Assembly (NCBI RefSeq): GCF_044872765.1
Contig: NZ_CP085253.1
Span: 1,116,001-1,180,000 of the forward strand
DNA from: Micrococcus sp023147585
GTDB taxonomy: Bacteria > Actinomycetota > Actinomycetes > Actinomycetales > Micrococcaceae
DNA: 64,000 bases
Reading direction: 5' to 3'
Shown: positions 57,509 to 64,000 of the stretch, in pieces
Numbering within the stretch: the first letter of the stretch is position 1
Layout of the letters: each line of letters opens with the position of its first letter
Program-made: the position numbers and the translations under genes
The notes under the pieces: model-generated
What the model was told of the DNA's origin: nothing
Seen by the model: the letters and a program-made list of their open reading frames with translations, nothing else
The model's database searches: none

Positions 57509-59266
57509 TCAGGCCCCCGCCGCGCCGATCACCGCGGCGCCCTCCTCGCGCAGCTCCACCTTGCGGACCTTGCCGGAGACGGTCATGGGGAACGCGTCCA
57601 TGATGCGCACGTAGGCGGGGATCTTGAAGTGGGCGATCCTCCCGGTGGCGAACTCGCGGACCGCTTCGACGGTGAGCGGCTCGGCACCCTCGCGCATGAT
57701 CAGGCAGGCCATGAGCTCCTCGCCGTACCGCTCGTCCGGCACGCCGACCACCTGCACGTCCTGGACGTCCGGGTGGGCGTAGAGGAACTCCTCCACCTCG
57801 CGCGGAGAGATGTTCTCGCCGCCGCGGATCACGAGGTCCTTGATGCGTCCCTCGATGCGGACGAACCCGTCCGCGTCCATCGAGGCGAGGTCGCCCGAGT
57901 GCATCCAGCCGTCCTCGTCGAGGACCTCCGCGGTCTTCTGCTCGGCGTTCCAGTAGCCGAGCATCACCGAGTAGCCGCGGGTGCACAGCTCTCCGGTGGC
58001 GCCGCGGGCCAGGGTCTGCCCGGTGACGGGGTCGACGACCTTGGTCTCCACGTGCGGCATCGAGCGACCGACGGTCTGGGTGCGCGCCTCGAGGGTGTCG
58101 TCGCGGCGGGTCATGGTGGAGACGGGGGCGGTCTCGGTCATGCCGTAGCAGATGGCGACCTCGGACATGTGCAGCTCGTCGATCACGCGTCGCATGACCT
58201 CCACGGGGCACGGGGACCCGGCCATGACGCCGGTGCGCAGGGTGCTCAGGTCCAGGGAGGCCGCCTCGGGGCGGGCCAGCATCGCGATGAACATGGCGGG
58301 CACGCCGTAGAGGCTCGTGGCGCGCGTGGCGGCCGCCGCGGTGAGGGAGTCGAGCGGATGGAACGCCCGGCCCGGGATGACGCTCACGGTGCCGTGGGAG
58401 ACGGCCGCGATCACGCCGATGACCATGCCGAAGCAGTGGAAGAAGGGCACCGGGATCACGAGGGTGTCCGCCTCGGAGTAGCCCAGCAGCTCGCCGATGT
58501 GGAACCCGTTGTTGAGGATGTTGCGGTGGGTCAGCGTGACGCCCTTGGGGAAGCCGGTGGTGCCCGAGGTGTACTGCAGGTTCACGGGGTCCTCGGCTCC
58601 GGTGGCGGCCTCGCGCTCGGCGAGCTGCTCGTCCGAGACCTCCGCGGCCCGTGCCAGGAACGCCTCCCACGTGGCCTCCTCGGCCGCGGCGTCGGCGGCG
58701 CGGCCGGCCACCTCCCCCGGGCGGGCGTGCGCGAAGGGCTCATCACCCGGGGCGCCGGCGGGCAGCATGATGAGCTGCTCCAGCGCGGGGGCTCCCTCAC
58801 GGGCCACCTGCCGCGCGATCGCCGGCGGGTCCATGCGGGCGTCCGGGCAGGCCACCACGAGGCCACGCATCGCGCACTGCTCCACCACGTAGGTGAGCTC
58901 GTGGCTGCGGTACGCCGGGTTGAGGTTGACCAGGATGACCCCGGCGCGCGCGGCGCCGTAGAGCAGGGACGTCCACTCCGCCACGTTGGGGCTCCACATG
59001 CCGATGCGGTCGCCGTGGCCGTAGCCGGCGGCGATCAGCGCCTTGGCCACGGCGCGGGAGTGCTCCGCCAGCTCCGCGAAGGTCCAGGAGCGGCCGGTGT
59101 GCGGGTCGCCGCCGGGTCCGCACTCGACGACGGCGGGTGCGTCCGGCAGGCGAGCGGCGGTCTCGTCCAGGTTCTGGGCGAGGGTCTGCTCCAGGAGCGG
59201 CACGTCGTCCGGACCCCGCGTGGACGCCGTCTCCTCCGGGCGGGCGGGATCGGTGGGCTGCGTCAC
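57509..59266 (-). CDS. long/medium-chain acyl-CoA synthetase (AMP-binding, FadD-like)
   Basis: The enzyme activates fatty acids to acyl-CoA via acyl adenylate. The 585-residue product has the AMP-binding motif YTSGTTGFPKGVTLTHRNILNN (about 203-225), FFHCFGMVIG, CYGMTETAPVSTM, GELCTRGYSVMLGYWN, DEDGWMHSGDLASMDADGFVRIEGRIKDLVIRGGENISPREVEEFL, and the C-terminal catalytic Lys in TVSGKVRKVELREEG. I start at GTG 59266, seven bases after AGGAG; an upstream ATG at 59284 overlaps the operator. A CRP-like palindrome lies at its transcription start. Confidence 0.92.
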   Translation of the reverse strand: MTQPTDPARPEETASTRGPDDVPLLEQTLAQNLDETAARLPDAPAVVECGPGGDPHTGRSWTFAELAEHSRAVAKALIAAGYGHGDRIGMWSPNVAEWTSLLYGAARAGVILVNLNPAYRSHELTYVVEQCAMRGLVVACPDARMDPPAIARQVAREGAPALEQLIMLPAGAPGDEPFAHARPGEVAGRAADAAAEEATWEAFLARAAEVSDEQLAEREAATGAEDPVNLQYTSGTTGFPKGVTLTHRNILNNGFHIGELLGYSEADTLVIPVPFFHCFGMVIGVIAAVSHGTVSVIPGRAFHPLDSLTAAAATRATSLYGVPAMFIAMLARPEAASLDLSTLRTGVMAGSPCPVEVMRRVIDELHMSEVAICYGMTETAPVSTMTRRDDTLEARTQTVGRSMPHVETKVVDPVTGQTLARGATGELCTRGYSVMLGYWNAEQKTAEVLDEDGWMHSGDLASMDADGFVRIEGRIKDLVIRGGENISPREVEEFLYAHPDVQDVQVVGVPDERYGEELMACLIMREGAEPLTVEAVREFATGRIAHFKIPAYVRIMDAFPMTVSGKVRKVELREEGAAVIGAAGA

Positions 59267-59280
59267 GCTGGGACTCCTCT

Positions 59281-59302
59281 GCATGTGATGCGGATCACAT
59301 GC
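59281..59302 (-). promoter_or_regulatory. CRP/GlxR-type operator at the acyl-CoA synthetase promoter
   Basis: The perfect dyad GCATGTGAT-GCGG-ATCACATGC contains TGTGA-N6-TCACA, the consensus of CRP-family regulators. It directly follows a TAGCCT -10 box (59308-59303, minus strand), so it covers the predicted start near 59296. Binding there should repress. Confidence 0.7.
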
Positions 59303-59341
59303 AGGCTACGTCCTCCCCAGCCCTCTCCGCCACCCGGCGCC

Positions 59342-59395
59342 GGACATGAGAAGACCCCGGGACCGACGACTCGGTCCCGGGGTCTTCTCATGTCC
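59342..59395 (-). terminator. terminator after tRNA-Tyr
   Basis: A 25-bp perfect stem (59342-59366 with 59371-59395) and CGAC loop start three bases beyond the 3' end of tRNA-Tyr on the minus strand. It protects the acyl-CoA synthetase promoter region from tRNA readthrough. Confidence 0.9.
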
Positions 59396-59397
59396 CG

Positions 59398-59479
59398 TGG
59401 CAGATGAGGGATTCGAACCCCCGAAGGCAGTGCCAGCTGATTTACAGTCAGCCCCCTTTGGCCGCTCGGGTAATCTGCC
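59398..59479 (-). tRNA. tRNA-Tyr (anticodon GTA)
   Basis: An 82-base class II tRNA on the minus strand starts GGCAGAT and ends ATCTGCC plus discriminator A. The anticodon arm is GCTGACTGTAAATCAGC. A long variable arm TGGCACTGCCTTC precedes the T arm GGGGGTTCGAATCCCTC. No CCA is encoded. A 25-bp terminator follows immediately. Confidence 0.96.
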
Positions 59480-59699
59480 GGGCGACTGGACGGACGCGCT
59501 CGCCTCGTTCGAGGCACCGCACCGTTCAGGCGAGAGACGACTGTACCGCATGGGCTCAGGAGACGCCCAATCGGGCCGGGGCGCGGCGTCGTCGGACCCC
59601 GGTAGGCTGGCCCGCAGGCGCCCCGGGGCGCGCCGGGCGCCTCGCGCGACCTGCCCCGAGGCACGGACAGCCGTACGCGAGCAGCAGGAGGAGACAGCC

Positions 59700-60188
59700 A
59701 TGGCCGGTGATTCCACGTTCGATGTGGTCAGCAAGGTGGACAGCCAGGAGGTGTCCAACGCCCTGAACCAGGCGCAGAAGGAGATCGTCCAGCGCTACGA
59801 CTTCAAGGGCGTCGGCGCGGAGATCGACTTCTCCGGCGAGAAGATCCTCATGAAGGCGAACTCCGAGGAGCGCGTGAAGGCCGTCAAGGACGTCTTCGAG
59901 TCCAAGCTCGTCAAGCGCGGCATCTCCCTGAAGTCCCTCGACGCCGGGGACCCGTTCGCCTCCGGCAAGGAGTACCGGATCGAGGCCTCCATCAAGGAGG
60001 GCATCGACCAGGCCACCGCGAAGAAGATCACCAAGCTGATCCGGGACGAGGGCCCCAAGGCGGTCAAGGCCCAGATCCAGGGCGACGAGCTGCGCGTGTC
60101 CTCCAAGTCGCGCGACGACCTGCAGGCCGTCATCGCGATGCTCAAGGACTTCGCGGACGCCGACCTGCAGTTCGTCAACTTCCGCTGA
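59700..60188 (+). CDS. yajQ: YajQ family nucleotide-binding protein
   Basis: YajQ proteins bind nucleotides; a Xanthomonas member binds cyclic di-GMP. The 162-residue product reads MAGDSTFDVVSKVDSQEVSNALNQAQKEIVQRYDFKGVGAEIDF, then SIKEGIDQATAKKITKLIRDEGPKAVKAQIQGDELRVSSKSRDDLQAVIAMLK and ends DLQFVNFR, all hallmarks. The start at ATG 59700 has AGGAGG. TAGGCT at 59603-59608 is a possible promoter. The role in this organism is unknown. Confidence 0.95.
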   Translation: MAGDSTFDVVSKVDSQEVSNALNQAQKEIVQRYDFKGVGAEIDFSGEKILMKANSEERVKAVKDVFESKLVKRGISLKSLDAGDPFASGKEYRIEASIKEGIDQATAKKITKLIRDEGPKAVKAQIQGDELRVSSKSRDDLQAVIAMLKDFADADLQFVNFR

Positions 60189-60259
60189 CCGTCCGCCCCG
60201 CCGATCCCCCATCGAGCCCCCGGCCTGACCGCCCCGCTCCGCCCCGACGAGGAGACCCC

Positions 60260-60772
60260 ATGCTCTACCTGATCGACCCCCGCGGCGCCGTGTGGTCCGC
60301 CGACGTCACCCTGGGCCGCGCCCGGGCCCGCGCCCGCGTGGACGGCCGGCCCGTCGACGACCTGCCCTTCACGAAGGCCGCCATGGTCCTGGACCAGGAG
60401 GACTTCGTGGACCTGGCGCTGCGCCACGGCGTGGCCGCCCCCCGCGGCATCCTCCTGGACCACGGCTTCGTGGAGCGAGCCCTGGCCCCGTCGAAGCTGA
60501 CGTTCCAGCAGCGCAACCAGGACGCGATCGCCGAGCAGCTCGAGCCGGTGCAGCGCCGCACGGAGGAGGACTCCGTGAAGAAGAGCCGCCACGAGGCGGT
60601 CTACGAGGGCGCCCACCGGAAGCTCGCCACGCGGATCGAGAAGGCCGAGGAGGAGGCGCGGGAGACCCTCCAGGCGGAGCCGAAGGACGAGCTCGTCGGC
60701 CACTGGACCCGCTTGGGGGGCCGGATCCCGGCCACGATCGCCGCCGACCGCCGCTCCGACGCCGACCGCTGA
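60260..60772 (+). CDS. hypothetical protein
   Basis: The 170-residue product starts at ATG 60260 after GAGGAG. It begins MLYLIDPRGAVWSADVTLGRARARARVDGRPVDDLPFTKAAMVLDQEDFVDLAL and continues with an amphipathic, highly charged C-terminal half (RKLATRIEKAEEEARETLQAE), probably helical. There is no signal peptide or membrane segment. I recognise no family. It follows yajQ by 71 bases on the same strand and may be cotranscribed. Confidence 0.6.
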   Translation: MLYLIDPRGAVWSADVTLGRARARARVDGRPVDDLPFTKAAMVLDQEDFVDLALRHGVAAPRGILLDHGFVERALAPSKLTFQQRNQDAIAEQLEPVQRRTEEDSVKKSRHEAVYEGAHRKLATRIEKAEEEARETLQAEPKDELVGHWTRLGGRIPATIAADRRSDADR

Positions 60773-60784
60773 GCCCCTCCCCAC

Positions 60785-60819
60785 CGGAACCCCGCGCCCG
60801 CTCAGGGCGTGGGGTTCCG
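60785..60819. terminator. convergent terminator overlapping the MFS gene end
   Basis: A 15-bp stem, CGGAACCCCGCGCCC with a near-perfect complement (one G-U pair), surrounds a GCTCA loop. The loop contains the stop codon of the MFS gene, so the stem covers its last codons. It lies 12 bases after the hypothetical gene stop. Confidence 0.75.
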
Positions 60820-62097
60820 TGCGTCGTAGGCCAGGAAGCCCGGCTGCCGCCGCATCAGCACGCTCACGCCCACCACGCACAGCACGCCGCCGACCACGAG
60901 GGTGAGCCCCTCCCCGAGGAGGGTCGAGGCGCCGCCCGTGATCATCTCGCCGACGCGGGGGCCCCCGGCCACGACCACCACGAACACGCCCTGCAGCCGC
61001 CCGCGCAGCCGGTCCGGCGTCGCGGCCTGCAGGATGGTGCTGCGGAAGACGCCCGAGACCGAGTCCGCCGCGCCGGCCACCGCCATGCACGCCACGCACA
61101 GCGCCATCGCGAGACCGAGGCGCGGGTCGCCCTCGGGCATCGAGCACGCCCACCACACGACGCCGCCGAATGCGGCCACGGCGGCTCCCCACGCGCAGAT
61201 CGAGAGGTAGACGCCCCAGCCCTGCGCCGTGACGCGCGTGAAGGAGCCGGAGAACAGGCCGGCGAGGAACGCGCCGGCGGCCATCGCGGCCAGCAGGATG
61301 CCGACCGCGGACTCGCCGCCGCCCAGGACCACGCCGCCGATCGCGGGCAGCAGGGCGCGTGGGAATGCGGTGGCCATGGCCACGATGTCCGCGAGGAACG
61401 TCATGCGCAGGGTGGGCCGGGAGGCGAGGAAACGGAGCCCCTCGACCACCGAGCCCAGCCCCACGCGCCCCGTCGGCGCGGCCTCGCCCTCCTCGCGCGC
61501 GGGCGGCAGCGGGGGAAGGCGCCACAGGGCGTAGAGCGCGGCGAGGAACGTGACCACGTCGATCGAGTACGTCCACGCGTACCCGGCGGTGGCCACGAGG
61601 ACTCCGCCGAGCACCGGGCCCACCATCATGGCCACGGAGAAGGTCATCATGGTCAGGGCGTTGGCGGCGGGCAGCAGCGTCAGCCCCACGAGCGCGGGGA
61701 CGATGGCGCCGCGCGTGGGCTGGTTGATGCCGGAGGCCCCGGAGTGCACGGCCACGAGGGCGTAGAGCAGGGGCACGGACTCGGTCCCCGCCCACGCGTG
61801 CGCCGCGATGCCCACGGTCGTCGCCCACATGACGGCGGAGGAGCACAGCGCCACGGTGCGGCGGTCGTGGCGGTCGGCCACGGCGCCCCCGTACAGGCCC
61901 GCGACGACGAGCGGCACGAGCGCCGCCAGTCCCAGCAGGCCCACCGCGAAGGACGAGCCGGTCAGCGCGAAGACCTCGAGGGACACCGCCATGAGCGTGA
62001 GCTGGGTGCCCACGAAGGAGAGCAGGTTGCCCACCCACAGCCGCCGGTAGGCGGGCGAGACCTTCAGCGGCGTGAGGTCGGCGAGGAGGCGGGGCAC
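60802..62097 (-). CDS. MFS transporter (EntS/MFS_3-type exporter)
   Basis: The 431-residue product has about 11-12 membrane segments. It starts MPRLLADLTPLKVSPAYRRLWVGNLLSFVGTQLTLMAVSLEVF, has the MFS loop motif GGAVADRHDRRTVALCSS between helices 2 and 3 and the mid-protein LPPLPPAREEGE loop. The C-terminal half has AGGPRVGEMITGGASTLLGEGLTLVVGG. It resembles enterobactin-exporter-like MFS proteins; the cargo is unknown. I choose GTG 62097, with TACTCT (62109-62104) six bases upstream; upstream in-frame codons reach 62139. Confidence 0.82.
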   Translation of the reverse strand: MPRLLADLTPLKVSPAYRRLWVGNLLSFVGTQLTLMAVSLEVFALTGSSFAVGLLGLAALVPLVVAGLYGGAVADRHDRRTVALCSSAVMWATTVGIAAHAWAGTESVPLLYALVAVHSGASGINQPTRGAIVPALVGLTLLPAANALTMMTFSVAMMVGPVLGGVLVATAGYAWTYSIDVVTFLAALYALWRLPPLPPAREEGEAAPTGRVGLGSVVEGLRFLASRPTLRMTFLADIVAMATAFPRALLPAIGGVVLGGGESAVGILLAAMAAGAFLAGLFSGSFTRVTAQGWGVYLSICAWGAAVAAFGGVVWWACSMPEGDPRLGLAMALCVACMAVAGAADSVSGVFRSTILQAATPDRLRGRLQGVFVVVVAGGPRVGEMITGGASTLLGEGLTLVVGGVLCVVGVSVLMRRQPGFLAYDARNPTP

Positions 62098-62122
62098 CGG
62101 GCCAGAGTAGCCGCCCCCGCAC

Positions 62123-62165
62123 ACCACGACGGCGGGCACCCGCGGTGGGTGCCCGCCGTCGTGGT
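62123..62165 (-). terminator. terminator downstream of fprA
   Basis: A perfect 19-bp stem, ACCACGACGGCGGGCACCC and its complement, with a 5-nt loop lies 18 bases after the fprA stop on the minus strand and 14 bases ahead of the -10 box of the MFS gene. Confidence 0.85.
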
Positions 62166-62183
62166 CAGCTCAGGCCGGGAGGC

Positions 62184-63584
62184 TCACTCCCCGCGGCTGA
62201 TGCGCGTCATCTCGTCGCGGTCCACGACCTTGACGCGCTCGCGGGCCACCGGACCGGCCTCGGTGGCCGCCGCGCCGAGGGACTTCTCGTGCGCGTCGAG
62301 GGCATGCCAGCCCTCCCACGTGGTCACGGGGACGCCGCGCTCGGCGAGCAGCGCGAGCACCGCGTCCTCGGACGGGTCCTCGGCGGTCCAGAGGGCGTCC
62401 ACGTCCTCGATCAGGTGCTGGATGGTCTCGAGCGAGTCGCCCTTCGTATGGCCGATCAGGCCCACGGGGCCGCGCTTGATCCAGCCTGAGGCGTAGAGCC
62501 CCGGCACGGCATTCCCGTCCGCGTCGAGCACGCGGCCCTCGGCGTTCGGGATGACGCCGCGGGCGTCGTCGAACTCCACGCCGTCCACGGGCGAGCCGAA
62601 GTAGCCCACCGCGCGGTAGACGGCCTGCACGGGGTAGTCCGCGGTCTCCTCGGTCGGGCGGACCCCGCCCTCCCCGTCCAGCTCCATGCGGCGCATGCGC
62701 AGACCGTCGAGGCGGCCGTCGCCGTCGGCGTCGAGGAACGCCTCCGGGGCCTGGAGGAAGTGCAGGTGGAGGCGGCGGGAGGCCTGCTCCGTGCGATCCT
62801 CCTGCTCCATGAGCCAGTTGGTGAGCGTGCCCACCATGGTGCGCACCTGGTTGTTCTCCGCGATCGCCTTCTCCGAGCCGGCGTCGAAGTCGAAGTCCTC
62901 CTCGTAGAGCACGATGTCCACGTCGCGGGAGTGGGCCAGCTCGCGCAGCTCCAGCGGGGTGAACTTCACCTGCGCCGGGCCGCGGCGGCCGAACACGTGC
63001 ACGTCCGTGACCGGCGAGGACGTGAGCGCGCGGTACACGTTCTCGGGGATCTCCGTGACCAGGAGGTCGTCGGCGTGCTTGGAGAGGATGCGGGCCACGT
63101 CCAGGGCCACGTTGCCGTTGCCGATCACCGCGACCTCGGTCGCGTCCATCGGCCACTCTCGCGGCACGTCCGGGTGGCCGTCGTACCAGCTCGCGAAGTC
63201 GGCGCCGCCGAACGAGCCCTCGAGCTCCACGCCGGGCACGTCCAGGCTCGCATCGCGCACCGCGCCGGTGGAGAACACCACGGCGTCGTAGTGGCGGCGC
63301 AGGTCCTCGAGGGTGAGGTCCGTCCCGTAGTCCACGTTGCCGAGGAAGCGGATGTCGCCGCGGTCCATGACCTTGTGCAGGGCGGTGATGATGCCCTTGA
63401 TGCGCGGGTGGTCCGGGGCCACCCCGTAGCGGATGAGGCCGAAGGGGGCCGGGTAGCGGTCGAAGAGGTCGATGCTGACCTGGAAGTCCCGCTCCTCCTT
63501 GGTCAGGATGTCCGCCGTGTAGACGCCGGCGGGGCCGGCTCCCACGATGGCGATGCGCAGCGGGCGGTCAGGGCGTTCGGTCAC
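62184..63584 (-). CDS. fprA: ferredoxin-NADP+ reductase, FprA (adrenodoxin-reductase type)
   Basis: FprA moves electrons between NADPH and ferredoxin. The 466-residue product starts MTERPDRPLRIAIVGAGPAGVYTADILTKEER, the FAD dinucleotide fold. It continues with FDRYPAPFGLIRYGVAPDHPRIKGIITALHKVMDR, AVIGNGNVALDVARIL (NADP fold), VHVFGRRGPAQVKFTPLELREL, and the late GLYASGWIKRGPVGLIGHTKGDSLETI. Length matches the mycobacterial enzyme. TAGACT (63678-63673) and GGAAGGA precede the GTG start. Confidence 0.95.
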   Translation of the reverse strand: MTERPDRPLRIAIVGAGPAGVYTADILTKEERDFQVSIDLFDRYPAPFGLIRYGVAPDHPRIKGIITALHKVMDRGDIRFLGNVDYGTDLTLEDLRRHYDAVVFSTGAVRDASLDVPGVELEGSFGGADFASWYDGHPDVPREWPMDATEVAVIGNGNVALDVARILSKHADDLLVTEIPENVYRALTSSPVTDVHVFGRRGPAQVKFTPLELRELAHSRDVDIVLYEEDFDFDAGSEKAIAENNQVRTMVGTLTNWLMEQEDRTEQASRRLHLHFLQAPEAFLDADGDGRLDGLRMRRMELDGEGGVRPTEETADYPVQAVYRAVGYFGSPVDGVEFDDARGVIPNAEGRVLDADGNAVPGLYASGWIKRGPVGLIGHTKGDSLETIQHLIEDVDALWTAEDPSEDAVLALLAERGVPVTTWEGWHALDAHEKSLGAAATEAGPVARERVKVVDRDEMTRISRGE

Positions 63585-63762
63585 GTCGGGGTGGTCCTTC
63601 CGAAAGACGACGGCGGCGCCCGCGTCGGGCCCGCGGGCGGGCCGGCGCGCGGCGCGCGGGGATCGACCTCCCAGTCTACCGGCGCGGCGGCGGCCGCCCG
63701 GGTGAGCCCCCTCACGACCCCGCTCCCGCCGCGACGGCGGGGGGCGGCCCTACAGTGGTCCG

Positions 63763-64000
63763 GTGACCGCCTCCTCGCCCTCCGCCCCGGACACGGGCGC
63801 CCTGCCCACGGTGGCCCCGGCTGCCGCCAACGACTCCCGCGGCCTCGCCCTGGGGTTCACGGCCTACCTCCTGTGGGGCGGGATGCCGCTCTACATGGCC
63901 GCCACCGCCCCGGCCGGCGCCGTGGAGATCGTGGTGGTCCGCATCGGCTTCGCCCTCGTGTTCTGCCTCCTGCTGCTGACCGCCATGCGGCGGCTGCCCG
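63763..64000 (+). CDS. rarD: EamA-family transporter RarD, 5' part (cut by window edge)
   Basis: About 79 residues are visible from GTG 63763: MTASSPSAPDTGALPTVAPA as a variable tail, then SRGLALGFTAYLLWGGMPLYMAATAPAGAVEIVVVRIGFALVFCLLLLTAM. The sequence YLLWGGMPLYM-x(9)-AVEIVVVRIGFA corresponds to the first two membrane helices of RarD. TACAGT (63751-63756) is six bases before the start, again leaderless. The rest is outside the window. Confidence 0.75.
   Translation, partial: MTASSPSAPDTGALPTVAPAAANDSRGLALGFTAYLLWGGMPLYMAATAPAGAVEIVVVRIGFALVFCLLLLTAMRRLP

Noticed and set aside
57494..57514. Terminator between the hypothetical gene and the acyl-CoA synthetase gene
   Set aside because: GCCTGAG-N7-CTCAGGC is only a 7-bp stem that includes both stop codons; too weak to call.

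Overview
The window is a very high-GC chromosomal segment with a strong G/C third-position bias, frequent GTG starts and many 1-4 base stop/start overlaps. The gene set (mycothiol synthase, HadA/HadB-like dehydratases, RNA polymerase and ribosomal proteins of actinobacterial type, YajQ, FprA) points to an actinobacterium of the family Micrococcaceae. A Micrococcus, most likely M. luteus or a near relative, fits best: the spc cluster runs L14-L24-L5-S8-L6-L18-S5 with no S14 gene between L5 and S8, the arrangement known for M. luteus. The species assignment is inference.

Positions 1-27438 are almost entirely translation and transcription machinery on the minus strand. In transcription order: tRNA-Trp, secE, nusG, rplK, rplA; rplJ, rplL; rpoB, rpoC; rpsL, rpsG, fusA, tuf (str); a two-gene membrane cassette; rpsJ, rplC, rplD, rplW, rplB, rpsS, rplV, rpsC, rplP, rpmC, rpsQ (S10); and rplN, rplX, rplE, rpsH, rplF, rplR, rpsE (spc, cut by the window edge). 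Perfect hairpins separate most units (rplA/rplJ, rplL/rpoB, fusA/tuf, after tuf, rpsQ/rplN). Promoters with recognisable -35 and -10 boxes precede rpsJ, rpsL, rpoB and rplJ, each with a leader of about 150-260 nt. The only plus-strand gene here is a FemAB-type peptidoglycan bridge enzyme divergent from the str operon.

Positions 27600-64000 are housekeeping and accessory metabolism on both strands: an aspartate-type aminotransferase; an EsrISR-like envelope-stress divergon (PspC-domain kinase, LuxR-type regulator and divergent PspC membrane protein); pfkA; a YgfZ/nitrobindin pair; mycothiol synthase; a MutT1-type Nudix-phosphatase; a GntR (YtrA-like) regulator with its membrane partner; thyA-folA; an asd of E. 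coli type; a hadA-hadB-murB overlap group; a decayed Tat-exported SH3/hydrolase pseudogene; tRNA-Thr, tRNA-Met and tRNA-Tyr; an RGG-tailed DEAD-box helicase; a transsulfuration pair (cbs and cystathionine gamma-synthase/lyase); an AlkA-like glycosylase; an acyl-CoA synthetase under a CRP-like site; YajQ; an MFS exporter; FprA; and the start of rarD.

The observation most worth checking is in rpsL. Codon 88 is AGG (Arg) where Lys is nearly invariant in bacteria, and it is the only non-CGN arginine codon in the gene. This is the classical K88R streptomycin-resistance substitution. Other structural signals are a TANNNT box 6-7 nt upstream of the start codon at fourteen genes (leaderless transcription), an exactly symmetric dyad between the EsrISR-like divergent promoters, a 59-bp near-perfect palindrome, a perfect TGTGA-N6-TCACA site over a predicted transcription start, and terminator-like hairpins inside the rplJ leader and between rpsG and fusA. 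No insertion sequence, CRISPR array or prophage was seen.
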